NCBI RefSeq assembly: GCF_004684085.1 | Contig: NZ_SRHZ01000084.1 | Location: 1-42,732, forward strand | Reading direction: 5' to 3' | Length of the DNA stretch: 42,732 nt | From: Stenotrophomonas maltophilia | GTDB lineage: Bacteria; Pseudomonadota; Gammaproteobacteria; Xanthomonadales; Xanthomonadaceae | Shown: piece after piece, positions 7,781-15,949 of the stretch | Numbering within the stretch: the stretch's first letter is position 1 | Layout: each line of letters begins with the position of its first letter | The notes under the pieces: generated by a model | Told to the model about the DNA's origin: nothing | The model's database searches: none | What the model saw: the letters and a program-made list of their open reading frames with translations, nothing else | Position numbers and translations under genes: made by a program

Positions 7781-8659
7781 ATGTCCACAGTTTCGATGAA
7801 ATCGCTGACCGTGCTCGCCCTCGCGGGCGCGGCCACGCTTGTCGGCTGCAAGCCTGCTGCCGAACCCAGCGTGGCCCCGAAGGCGGATGCGCCGGCGGTG
7901 GCCCCCGCCTCACCGGCACCGCACGTCAGCCGCACCGCGCGACTGCAGGCCTTCCTGGTCCAGCGTTACGGCGGCAACGCCAAGCTCTCCGGTGAATGGC
8001 GCAGCAACTGGACCCAGGACGGCGACACCCGTCCGGTGGACTGGCAGGTCTGCGCGGAACAACCGGTGGTGAGCGGTGACAGCTGGCAGCAGCTGCTGGC
8101 GGTCTGTGGCGCGCTGGCCGATGGCGCTCACATCGACCCGGGAACCATCGACTTCTTCGTGCTGCGCCCGAAGGGCGATGGCTTCGAGGTGGCCAGCGAA
8201 CTGACCGGCGAGCGCTTCGGCAGCGGCGGCCAGCCCGGTAGCGCCAGCATCATCCGCGCCGGCAGCGACTTCTATGGTTTCCGCGTCGAGGATGGCTGGT
8301 TCGGACAGGGCTTTTCGCTGCTCTCGCAGACGCTTGTGCTGCCAGGCCCGAAGGGGTTGGTAGCCACCGGCAACGTGCGCAGCCATATCGACAATGACGC
8401 CCAGTACGAGTGCGACGCTGCCGACGCCAGCACCGACCCGGATACGGCCAATGACTGCCGCACCCGCCGCTTCAGCATCGATTTCGCCCTGCGTTTTGAC
8501 GACAGCGACCGCAGCGCGCGCGTCTGGCCGCTGCTGATCGAGGAAACCGGAACCACCTGTGGCGGCAAGCAGGTCCGGCAGCAGCACCGCTTTACCCTGG
8601 ACCCGAAGACCTGGGCCTATTCCTTCCCCGAATCGCTGCGACGCGAAGGCTGCGAGTGA
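7781..8659 (+). CDS. Putative lipoprotein within the purine unit
   Basis: A 292-residue predicted lipoprotein of unknown function. The N-terminus has a short basic/hydrophobic signal with a lipobox LVGC at about residues 20-23, followed by a Pro/Ala-rich linker (about 24-48) and a globular part with several cysteines (CAEQP, YECDA, NDCRT, TTCGG, the last residue region REGCE). GGAG lies 8 bp before the ATG; an in-frame ATG five codons later is also possible. It sits between purH (16 bp upstream) and purD (58 bp downstream), so it is likely co-transcribed with purine genes, although nothing in it suggests a purine function. Confidence 0.8.
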   Translation: MSTVSMKSLTVLALAGAATLVGCKPAAEPSVAPKADAPAVAPASPAPHVSRTARLQAFLVQRYGGNAKLSGEWRSNWTQDGDTRPVDWQVCAEQPVVSGDSWQQLLAVCGALADGAHIDPGTIDFFVLRPKGDGFEVASELTGERFGSGGQPGSASIIRAGSDFYGFRVEDGWFGQGFSLLSQTLVLPGPKGLVATGNVRSHIDNDAQYECDAADASTDPDTANDCRTRRFSIDFALRFDDSDRSARVWPLLIEETGTTCGGKQVRQQHRFTLDPKTWAYSFPESLRREGCE

Positions 8660-8717
8660 GCCACGCGCGCCGCCGGGGATATCGATCCTCCCTTCCCACG
8701 CAATCTGGAATCTCGTG

Positions 8718-10001
8718 ATGAACGTACTTGTCATCGGCTCTGGGGGCCGCGAACACGCCCTGGCATGGAAGCTGGCCCAGTCCTCCCGTGTCACCGAAGT
8801 GATCGTGGCGCCCGGCAACGCCGGCACCGCCAGCGAAGACAAGTGCCGCAACGTGGCGGTGAAGGTGACCGACATCGACGGCCTGCTGGCGCTGGCCCAG
8901 GCGGAAGACGTGGCGCTGACCGTGGTTGGCCCGGAAGTGCCGCTGGTGGCCGGCGTGGTCGACCGCTTCCGTGCGGCTGGCCTGCGCGTCTTCGGGCCCA
9001 CCGCTGCCGCCGCGCAGCTGGAAGGCAGCAAGGCGTACGCCAAGGATTTCCTGGCCCGCCACAACATCCCTACCGCGTTCTATTCCGTGCACACCGAGAT
9101 CGAGCCGGCACTGGCGTACCTGCGCGAGAAGGGCGCGCCGATCGTGGTCAAGGCCGACGGTCTGGCCGCCGGCAAGGGCGTGATCGTGGCGATGACCCTG
9201 GCCGAAGCCGAAGATGCCGTGCGTGACATGCTCTCGGGCAACGCGTTCGGCGATGCCGGCGCGCGCGTGGTGATCGAGGAGTTCCTCGACGGCGAGGAAG
9301 CCAGCTTCATTTCCATGGTCGATGGCGTGCACGCACTGCCGATGGCCACCTCGCAGGACCACAAGCGCGTCGGCGACGGCGACACCGGCCCGAATACCGG
9401 CGGCATGGGCGCCTACTCGCCGGCCCCGGTGGTCACCCCGGAGGTGCACGCGCGCGTGATGCGCGAAGTGGTGAACCCGACCGTGCAGGGCATGATCGCC
9501 GACGGCATCCCGTTCACCGGCTTTCTCTATGCCGGCCTGATGATCGACGCCAGCGGCGCACCGAAGGTAATCGAGTTCAACGTGCGCTTTGGCGACCCGG
9601 AAACGCAGCCGGTGATGCTGCGCCTGCAGTCGGATCTGGTCGAACTGGTGGAAGCCGCCATCGACGGCCGACTGGATCAGGTGGAAGCACACTGGGATGC
9701 GCGCCCGTCGCTGGGCGTGGTGTTGGCTGCCAGCCCCTACCCGGAATCGCCGATCACCGGTGACGTGATTTCCGGCCTGGACGACGTGCCGGCCAGTGCC
9801 AAGGTGTTCCATGCGGGGACTGCATTGGACGCGCAGGGCCAGGTGGTCAGTGCCGGTGGCCGCGTGCTGTGCGTGGCTGCGCTGGGCAACAGCGTGCGCG
9901 ATGCACAGGCCAATGCCTATGCCGGCGTGGCCAAGGTGACGTGGGCCAACGAGTTCCACCGCACCGACATCGGCTGGCGCGCGATCGCACGCGAGGGGTG
10001 A
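8718..10001 (+). CDS. purD: Phosphoribosylamine-glycine ligase (GAR synthetase)
   Basis: A 427-residue ATP-grasp enzyme that joins glycine to phosphoribosylamine in the second step of purine synthesis. The start MNVLVIGSGGREHALAW is the family N-terminus with its glycine loop. Further family signatures are KADGLAAGKGV (about residue 144), EEFLDGEEAS, GPNTGGMGAYSPAP and NVRFGDPETQ. An open frame upstream of the ATG overlaps the lipoprotein gene and is not used. It is the last gene of the purH unit. Confidence 0.97.
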   Translation: MNVLVIGSGGREHALAWKLAQSSRVTEVIVAPGNAGTASEDKCRNVAVKVTDIDGLLALAQAEDVALTVVGPEVPLVAGVVDRFRAAGLRVFGPTAAAAQLEGSKAYAKDFLARHNIPTAFYSVHTEIEPALAYLREKGAPIVVKADGLAAGKGVIVAMTLAEAEDAVRDMLSGNAFGDAGARVVIEEFLDGEEASFISMVDGVHALPMATSQDHKRVGDGDTGPNTGGMGAYSPAPVVTPEVHARVMREVVNPTVQGMIADGIPFTGFLYAGLMIDASGAPKVIEFNVRFGDPETQPVMLRLQSDLVELVEAAIDGRLDQVEAHWDARPSLGVVLAASPYPESPITGDVISGLDDVPASAKVFHAGTALDAQGQVVSAGGRVLCVAALGNSVRDAQANAYAGVAKVTWANEFHRTDIGWRAIAREG

Positions 10002-10021
10002 GGCCCGCGCGGTATCAGGGC

Positions 10022-10065
10022 AGCCACGCATGGCGTGGATGGAGGCCCAGCCTTGCCGGGCCTCC
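10022..10065 (+). terminator. SMAG-like hairpin and probable 3' hairpin of purD
   Basis: Twenty bases after the purD stop lies a degenerate SMAG stem (CCACGC/GCGTGG, about 10024-10039), then a second stem GGAGGCCC (10041-10048) with GGGCCTCC (10058-10065). There is no T run, so it is either a Rho-type 3' hairpin or an mRNA stabiliser and not a classical intrinsic terminator. Confidence 0.45.
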
Positions 10066-10087
10066 TCCCGAATCACTGTCGTTGTGT

Positions 10088-10381
10088 TCAATCAGGTCGC
10101 GTCGTGGACGGCCTCGTTTTCCTTGCCTGCGAACTGTCGCACTCGGGATCATGCCCAAGACAAAGCGCCTCGTAGATCTTCAAACGAGGCGTATCGATGA
10201 CGCCATGACCGTGCAGGCTCACAGCTGTATCGTATATCGCCTCCAGTAGTGTTTCTTTTGCACGCATTCTCTTCGGAGCCATGATGAGTGCACACCTTCT
10301 GCGCTGTTTCGCATATCCCAGCAGAATCAGCTCGTCAGTTCGATAGCTGATCACGTCAGACCATGGCTGCACTGCATCCAC
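10088..10381 (-). pseudogene. Remnant of a RelE-like toxin / HTH antitoxin pair
   Basis: This 97-codon frame reads like two broken pieces. Codons from the internal ATG at 10282 (MAPKRMRAKETLLEAI...) resemble the N-terminus of HigA/NadS-type HTH antitoxin regulators, with the typical block ...LHGHGVIDTPRLKIYEALCL, but the frame ends before any helix-turn-helix. The residues upstream of that ATG (ISYRTDELILLGYAKQRR) resemble the C-terminal strand of a RelE/HigE-type toxin. Base composition is visibly more AT-rich than the neighbours, and SMAG elements lie on both sides. A short real protein starting at 10282 cannot be excluded. The homology is by eye only. Confidence 0.5.
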
Positions 10382-10438
10382 GCATGGCGTGGATCTACTG
10401 GTTCTGCATAGCTGGGTAAATCCACGCCATGCTTGGAT
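10376..10438. repeat. Inverted pair of SMAG hairpins
   Basis: Two GTAG/GTAA-headed hairpins with ATCCACGC stems in opposite orientation: minus strand at 10376-10398 and plus strand at 10416-10438 (GTAA head, one stem mismatch). They bound the toxin-antitoxin remnant on its rpoH side. Confidence 0.75.
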
Positions 10439-10454
10439 TGAATACCCAAAAAAG

Positions 10455-10481
10455 AAAAGGCCCGGCAGTGCCGGGCCTTTT
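10455..10481 (-). terminator. Intrinsic terminator of rpoH
   Basis: A perfect 12-bp stem (AAAAGGCCCGGC with GCCGGGCCTTTT) around a 3-nt loop, followed on the minus strand by a T-rich run. It lies 23 bp after the rpoH stop. Confidence 0.85.
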
Positions 10482-10503
10482 CATTGTTTCAATGCCCCCC
10501 GCC

Positions 10504-11379
<876 letters not shown>

Positions 11380-11404
11380 AGGCACCCATCTTAGCAGTCG
11401 GAGA

Positions 11405-11433
11405 TTTGGACTGCTAAAGGAGGAAAAAGTTCC
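11405..11433 (-). promoter_or_regulatory. Putative sigma-E (RpoE) promoter of rpoH
   Basis: On the minus strand GGAACTT (11433-11427) is followed by exactly 16 nt and TCCAAA (11410-11405). The -35 is a full match to the sigma-E consensus, and the 16-nt spacing equals that of the E. coli rpoH P3 promoter as remembered (GAACTT-N16-TCTGA). The -10 deviates slightly. Transcription would start about 20 bp before the rpoH ATG. Sigma-E control of rpoH is established in E. coli. Confidence 0.65.
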
Positions 11434-11581
11434 AGCATCCTATTGATGCAACACTGGTCCCAAACAGAGCCCTACCGTAGCGCGATTTGATGACAGTGGC
11501 GAGCACGCTTTTCGGGATTCACAATCCCTTGGAATTCAAGCAATTAACCGCTGGAAGCCAGCCGATTCCGGTCAAGCGGAG

Positions 11582-11611
11582 CTGAACGGGCCATTCTTGA
11601 GGCCCATTCAG
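11582..11611 (-). other. Hairpin downstream of ung
   Basis: CTGAACGGGCC (11582-11592) and GGCCCATTCAG (11601-11611) form an 11-bp stem with one wobble pair around an 8-nt loop, 46 bp after the ung stop. There is no T run. It may end or stabilise the ftsEX-ung message. The rest of the 278-bp gap to rpoH holds the sigma-E-like promoter and a small GGGATT-GTG-AATCCC palindrome. Confidence 0.4.
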
Positions 11612-11657
11612 GAGTCAAAACGTTGCCCGCTGTTCAGGCCCGGCCGCTCGCCCACGC

Positions 11658-12371
11658 TCAGAGCGCCGAACGCGGCGGCAGCGACCAGTCGATCGGGGCC
11701 TGGCCGCGACGCTGCAGGTACTCGTTGGCCATCGAGAAATGGCGGCAACCAAGGAAGCCTCGGTGGGCCGACAGCGGCGAGGGGTGCGGCGACTTCAGCA
11801 CGCGGTGGCGGCGGGTATCGATGACCTTGCCCTTCTGCTGCGCATAGGCACCCCAGAGCAGGAACACCAGGCCTTCGCGTTCGCGGTTGAGCACATCCAC
11901 CACGTGGTCGGTGAAGCCTTCCCAGCCGCGCCCCTGGTGGGCGCCGGCCTTGCCCTCTTCCACCGTCAGCACGGCATTGAGCAGCAGCACGCCGCGCTGC
12001 GCCCACGGAATCAGGCAGCCGTGGTCCGGACGCGGAATGCCGAGATCGCTCTCGATCTCCTTGTAGATGTTCAGCAGCGATGGCGGCACCGGTACGCCCG
12101 GCAGCACCGAGAAGCTCAGGCCATGGGCCTGGCCGCGGCCGTGGTAGGGGTCCTGGCCAAGGATGACCACCTTCACCTGTTCGAACGGCGTGGCGTCGAA
12201 CGCGGCGAAGATCTGCGGGCCGGGCGGGAACACCGCCGCGCCGCTGGCCTTGCGCTGGCGCAGGAAACCGGACAGCTCGCGCATCTGCGGCTGCAGCAGG
12301 TAATCGCCGACATGCTGCTTCCAGCTCGGCTCCAGCTGGATCGTCGGGGAGTCGGCTACTTCGTCAATCAT
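11658..12371 (-). CDS. ung: Uracil-DNA glycosylase (family 1)
   Basis: A 237-residue enzyme that removes uracil from DNA to start base-excision repair. The water-activating loop GQDPYHG is at residues 72-78 with D74 as the catalytic Asp, and the minor-groove loop HPSPLSA is at 196-202. Length is typical (E. coli 229). Its ATG lies 9 bp after the stop of the double-receiver protein gene, so it is probably the last gene of an ftsE-ftsX-receiver-ung transcript. Confidence 0.97.
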   Translation of the reverse strand: MIDEVADSPTIQLEPSWKQHVGDYLLQPQMRELSGFLRQRKASGAAVFPPGPQIFAAFDATPFEQVKVVILGQDPYHGRGQAHGLSFSVLPGVPVPPSLLNIYKEIESDLGIPRPDHGCLIPWAQRGVLLLNAVLTVEEGKAGAHQGRGWEGFTDHVVDVLNREREGLVFLLWGAYAQQKGKVIDTRRHRVLKSPHPSPLSAHRGFLGCRHFSMANEYLQRRGQAPIDWSLPPRSAL

Positions 12372-12380
12372 CGCGCCACT

Positions 12381-13223
12381 TCATCGAATCAGGGGTCCAT
12401 CGTTCAATCGGGCCAGCCGCAGCTGGAACAACACCTTGGTGACCAGCAGCCGTTCTTCGATCGGCTTGAGCACCAGGTCGTTGGCACCGGACTGCAGCAG
12501 CCCGGTCTGGTTGTGCGGGTTGCCGTCGCCGGTCATCACCAGCACCGGCAGGCGGCGCTTGCCGTAGCCGAAGTCCACGCGCACGCGCTGCACCACGTCG
12601 CGGCCGCTCAGTTCTCCCTTCAGGGTGACGTCGGTCAGTACCAGGTCGATGCGATGGCGGCTGCGTCCCAGCGACTCGGCAGTGAGCAGGGTGAACGCCT
12701 CTTCGGCGCTGACCACGTGCAGCACGTTCAACTTCTGGCGTTCCAGCATGCGCTTGGTGGCCTCGGCCACTACGCGGCTGTCCTCGATGTAGAGGATGGT
12801 GGCGCCCGGAATGATCTGTGGCTGCACATAGCCGCGGATGAAGGTCGCCAGTGCTTCATGGCCGAGCGATTTGTCGAAATAGTCGGTGACGTACTCGGTG
12901 AAACGGCGCTGCTCCAGGTGCTGCTGGGCATCGCCGGAGACCACGATCACCGGCACATAGGCCTGGCCCGCAGCTTCGCGGACCATTCGCGCCAACGCCA
13001 GGCCGTCGCCATCGCGCAGGGTCAGCGAGGTGGTCACCAGATCCACTGGGCCCTGCGCCAGCGCCTGCTGCGCTTCCTCGATGCTGTCGCAGCCGACCAC
13101 GTCCACGCCCGGCAGGTCACGCCTCAGGACGTCGGCGATCAGCTTGCGCACCAGCTTCGAGCCATCGACCACCATCACCCGCGTCGCGGGTCCTTCAAGG
13201 TGCTTCAACGCTTGCGGTTGCAT
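12381..13223 (-). CDS. Tandem-receiver response regulator with a degenerate first receiver
   Basis: A 280-residue protein made of two receiver (REC) domains and no output domain. REC1 (about 14-130) has VVDGS in place of the acidic pair and Ser66 where the phospho-acceptor Asp is expected (DLVTTSL), though K118 is kept; it is probably a pseudo-receiver. REC2 (about 142-270) has E147-D148, phospho-acceptor D198 (LVLTDVT), T231 and K253, so it should be phosphorylatable. It begins 7 bp after ftsX and ends 9 bp before ung. No kinase gene is nearby, so the partner is unknown. It may pass signals by protein contact. Confidence 0.85.
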   Translation of the reverse strand: MQPQALKHLEGPATRVMVVDGSKLVRKLIADVLRRDLPGVDVVGCDSIEEAQQALAQGPVDLVTTSLTLRDGDGLALARMVREAAGQAYVPVIVVSGDAQQHLEQRRFTEYVTDYFDKSLGHEALATFIRGYVQPQIIPGATILYIEDSRVVAEATKRMLERQKLNVLHVVSAEEAFTLLTAESLGRSRHRIDLVLTDVTLKGELSGRDVVQRVRVDFGYGKRRLPVLVMTGDGNPHNQTGLLQSGANDLVLKPIEERLLVTKVLFQLRLARLNDGPLIR

Positions 13224-13230
13224 GCCGGTC

Positions 13231-14178
13231 TCAGGTGTCGGTCGGTCGGGTCTGGCGCAGGAAATGGCCAGTCACCAGCCACGCACCCAGCCAGCCCAGC
13301 AACAGCGTGCCGAGCAGGACCAAGCTGCCATGCAGCAGGTCCAGGCCGTGCAGCACGAACGGGCTGCCGTAGCTGCGCGAGAGTTCGGCCAACGGCAGAC
13401 GCAGGGCAGCGCCGGCGGCAGCGATCAGGGCCAGCGCCACCGCACCGGCGCCCAGGCCATACCACGCACCCAGATACAGGAACGGGCGGCGGATGAAGCC
13501 ATCGCTGGCACCGAGCAGCTGCAGCACGCCGATTTCCTCGCGGCGGGCCTGGATATCCAGGCGCACGGTGTTGCCGACCACCAGTGCGGCGCCCACGCCG
13601 AGCAGCACCGACAGCACCTGCACCAGCCGCGCACCGAAGGCCAGCCACGCATCCAGGCGCTGGCGCCACAGAGCGTCGTGCTGCACCAGGTCGGCCTCGG
13701 GCAGGCTTTCCAGCGCACGCGCCAGGCGTGCGTCGTCCTTGCCCTGGCCCGGGGTGATCACCAGCAGCGAGGGCAATGGGTTGTCGTTGAGGGCATCGAT
13801 CGCCTCACCGAGGCCGGCATCGCGCAGCTCCTGCAGGCCCTGTTCGGGCGTGCGCACGTTCACTTCGGCCACGTCGTCGCGGTCGCGCAGCTGGCCGGCC
13901 AGGCGCAGCGCACCGGGACCATCGACGTTGCCCTTCAGGAACACGTTGATGTCGCGCGACTGCTGCACGCTGCCGGCGAACTGCTTGAGGTTGTCCAGCG
14001 CGATCGACAGGCCCAGCGGCAGGGCCAGCGCCAGCGCCATGACCATCACCGTCAGCAGGGTCGCCCACGGCTTGCGGCAGGCGCGGCCGAGGCTGAACAC
14101 CACGCTGTGTACGTGGTGCTGGAACCAGACGCCCACGCGCGAGGGGGCGGCGGCTTCGCTGTTTTCGTTCTTCGCCAT
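13231..14178 (-). CDS. ftsX: Cell division protein FtsX
   Basis: A 315-residue inner-membrane permease-like protein that with FtsE regulates peptidoglycan hydrolases at the division site. It has the FtsX plan: a cytoplasmic N-terminus, a first membrane helix around residues 38-60 (TLLTVMVMALALALPLGLS), an extracytoplasmic domain (about 62-190) containing a VNVRTPEQGLQEL segment, then three more helices with the conserved GAS(D)GFI(R)RPFLY turn. The start is 2 bp after the ftsE stop, so the two are co-translated. Confidence 0.95.
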   Translation of the reverse strand: MAKNENSEAAAPSRVGVWFQHHVHSVVFSLGRACRKPWATLLTVMVMALALALPLGLSIALDNLKQFAGSVQQSRDINVFLKGNVDGPGALRLAGQLRDRDDVAEVNVRTPEQGLQELRDAGLGEAIDALNDNPLPSLLVITPGQGKDDARLARALESLPEADLVQHDALWRQRLDAWLAFGARLVQVLSVLLGVGAALVVGNTVRLDIQARREEIGVLQLLGASDGFIRRPFLYLGAWYGLGAGAVALALIAAAGAALRLPLAELSRSYGSPFVLHGLDLLHGSLVLLGTLLLGWLGAWLVTGHFLRQTRPTDT

Positions 14179-14180
14179 GG

Positions 14181-14867
14181 TTACTCCGCCAGGTCCTGCG
14201 GCGAGATGTCATCCACCAGCCGGCCGTGGTCAAGGATCAGCACGCGCTTGCGCATGCGGCGCAGCAGCGGCAGGTCGTGGCTGACCACCAGCACACTGGT
14301 GCCGCGCGCGGGCAGTTCGGCGAACAGGGCCATGATCTCCGCCGCCAGGGTCGGGTCGAGGTTGCCGGTGGGTTCGTCGGCCACCAGCAGCTTGGGTTCG
14401 CCGACGATGGCGCGGGCGATGCCGACGCGCTGCTGCTCGCCGGCCGACAGCTGCGAGGGCAGCGCCTTCTCGCGATGGCCCAGGCCCATGCGCTCAAGCA
14501 CCGAGCGCACACGCTTGTTGATGTCGCCACGGCGGGTGCCGCGCAGGATCAGTGGCAGCGCCACGTTCTCGGCGATCGAGCGGTCCATCAGCAGGCGATG
14601 GTCCTGGTAGACCGCCCCCACCGCGCGCCGGTGGCGGGGCACGTCGCCGCCGCGCACCTTCAGCAGGTTGCGTTCGTCGAACACCACCGCGCCGCGGCTG
14701 GGCCGCTCGTCGAGGTGGATCAACTTGAGCAGGGTGCTCTTGCCCGCACCGGAATGGCCGGTGACGAACAGCATCTCGCCCGGCGCGACCTCGAAGCTGA
14801 CATCGGTCAGCGCCTCGTGGCCACCGGCGTACTGTTTGCTGACATTGTCGAAGCGCAGGACACTCAT
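14181..14867 (-). CDS. ftsE: Cell division ATP-binding protein FtsE
   Basis: A 228-residue ABC ATPase partner of FtsX. Walker A is GHSGAGKS at residues 37-44, the signature is LSAGEQQR and Walker B is KLLVADEPTGNLDP. The start MSVLRFDNVSKQY is chosen from the family N-terminus; the frame runs further upstream into a SMAG repeat. It heads the ftsE-ftsX-receiver-ung run. E. coli has ftsY in front of ftsE; here a repeat and an unrelated methyltransferase gene lie upstream. Confidence 0.96.
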   Translation of the reverse strand: MSVLRFDNVSKQYAGGHEALTDVSFEVAPGEMLFVTGHSGAGKSTLLKLIHLDERPSRGAVVFDERNLLKVRGGDVPRHRRAVGAVYQDHRLLMDRSIAENVALPLILRGTRRGDINKRVRSVLERMGLGHREKALPSQLSAGEQQRVGIARAIVGEPKLLVADEPTGNLDPTLAAEIMALFAELPARGTSVLVVSHDLPLLRRMRKRVLILDHGRLVDDISPQDLAE

Positions 14868-14900
14868 GCCCCGATTATGCAGGACCGGCGCCGCGGATCG

Positions 14901-14970
14901 GTAGCGCCGGGCCATGCCCGGCGGAATCTTCGATCCGCCGCTACGTCCGCCCGACCTGCGCTGGCGCTAC
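14901..14970. repeat. Inverted SMAG pair overlapping a stop codon
   Basis: A plus-strand SMAG (GTAGCGCCGGGC...) lies at 14901-14923, and a more degenerate minus-strand one is at about 14951-14970. The TAG of the second one's GTAG head is the stop codon of the methyltransferase gene ending at 14967. Confidence 0.75.
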
Positions 14971-15710
14971 CCCTCCCTGCGGGCGTGCAGTACCACCAGC
15001 GCGTTGTTGTCCCGGTATTCATCCCAGAAGCCGGGAGGCCGGCCCCGGCACTCCTCCGCTGTCGGCGCCGGCACCTGCCACCGCAGCCCGGGCAGCCCCG
15101 CGCGGGCTGCCGCCTGCTCATGCTGGTCCGCACGCCATTGATGGTCGGTGACGCGTGCCACGGCTGCGTCGGCGAACTCCACCTCCACCAGGTGATGATC
15201 GTCCAGCACCTGTTGCCCGACGATGCGTGCGCCATAGCGGGAGAAGTCGCCCCGGGCCAGGCGGAATGCCGGATGGGTGACGATAGCCAGCAGCCTTCCG
15301 CCCGGTTTGAGGACGTTGGCCGCGGCCCGGTACATGCGCTCCAGTTCCTGCAATGTATCGGCATGGTTGAACAGCCAGACCGCTACGGCAAGGTCGAAAC
15401 GGGGCGGCATATCCAGGCGCGTCGCATCGCCATGCAGGAACTGCATGGCGTCACCGCCCTGCGCCGAAAGCTGGCGCGCCTGTTCGATCATCGCTGCGGA
15501 CAGATCGACGCCGAGGGCGCTTCGTGCACCGTGAAGCAGAAGGTGACGGCCGAAGTCACCGGAGCCGCAGGCTAGGTCGATGACATCCCGCCCCTGCAAT
15601 GGTCCGGCCAGCTCCAGCAGAGTCCGGCGTTCCAGCGGACGGGATGCAGAGGCCGCCACGTGCTGTGCGTAGTGCAGATCGAATGTGTCGTAACAGGGTA
15701 CGGATGCCAT
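14967..15710 (-). CDS. Class I SAM-dependent methyltransferase
   Basis: A 247-residue soluble methyltransferase of unknown substrate. Motif I is VIDLACGSGDFG (about residues 43-54), followed by the acidic end of strand 2 (ALGVDLS) and a motif IV-like AVAVWLFNHAD; the post-core KPGGRLLAIV is also clear. This is the Methyltransf_11/25 pattern seen in small-molecule methyltransferases. The C-terminal half (WRADQHEQAAARAGL...) is typical of plant-toxin-like tetR-linked enzymes as well, so no pathway is assigned. The stop codon TAG is part of a SMAG repeat head, so the last residues may be determined by the repeat. Confidence 0.85.
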   Translation of the reverse strand: MASVPCYDTFDLHYAQHVAASASRPLERRTLLELAGPLQGRDVIDLACGSGDFGRHLLLHGARSALGVDLSAAMIEQARQLSAQGGDAMQFLHGDATRLDMPPRFDLAVAVWLFNHADTLQELERMYRAAANVLKPGGRLLAIVTHPAFRLARGDFSRYGARIVGQQVLDDHHLVEVEFADAAVARVTDHQWRADQHEQAAARAGLPGLRWQVPAPTAEECRGRPPGFWDEYRDNNALVVLHARREG

Positions 15711-15814
15711 CGCGTGACGCCTCCGGATGCAGGAGGAGTCAGCTTGGCTGCAGGCCGACAGGCGCGGCCAGAGTCAGACGCGACAGGGTTGCCTGGCCGG
15801 CGACTGCGCGGCAA

Positions 15815-15944
15815 GCCGGCCAGCGGCCGGCACTACCCTTCAAAGCCACCCGACCAACGGTCGGGTGCTACCGGTCCGCATGGTGGGTGCCGACCGTTGG
15901 TCGGCACACCTTTCAAAGCCACCCGGCCAGCGGTCGGGTGCTAC
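15815..15944. repeat. Cluster of four SMAG hairpins after rhlB
   Basis: Hairpins at 15815-15836 (minus), 15846-15871 (minus), 15887-15907 (plus) and 15919-15944 (minus) fill the gap between rhlB and the upstream region of the methyltransferase gene. They belong to different sequence subtypes (TGCCGGCC, CACCCGACC and TGCCGACC stems). The last one begins 5 nt after the rhlB stop, with its GTAG facing the gene. Confidence 0.85.
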
Positions 15945-15949
15945 CGGAA

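Noticed and set aside
5680..7935. A 751-codon open frame on the minus strand across purH
   Set aside because: It lies entirely antisense to a complete purH with clear motifs and has His/Gln/Arg-rich low-complexity translation typical of GC-rich shadow frames.
10415..10500. Possible plus-strand gene in the purD-rpoH gap
   Set aside because: Only shadow frames of rpoH were seen; the stretch is explained by SMAG hairpins and the rpoH terminator.
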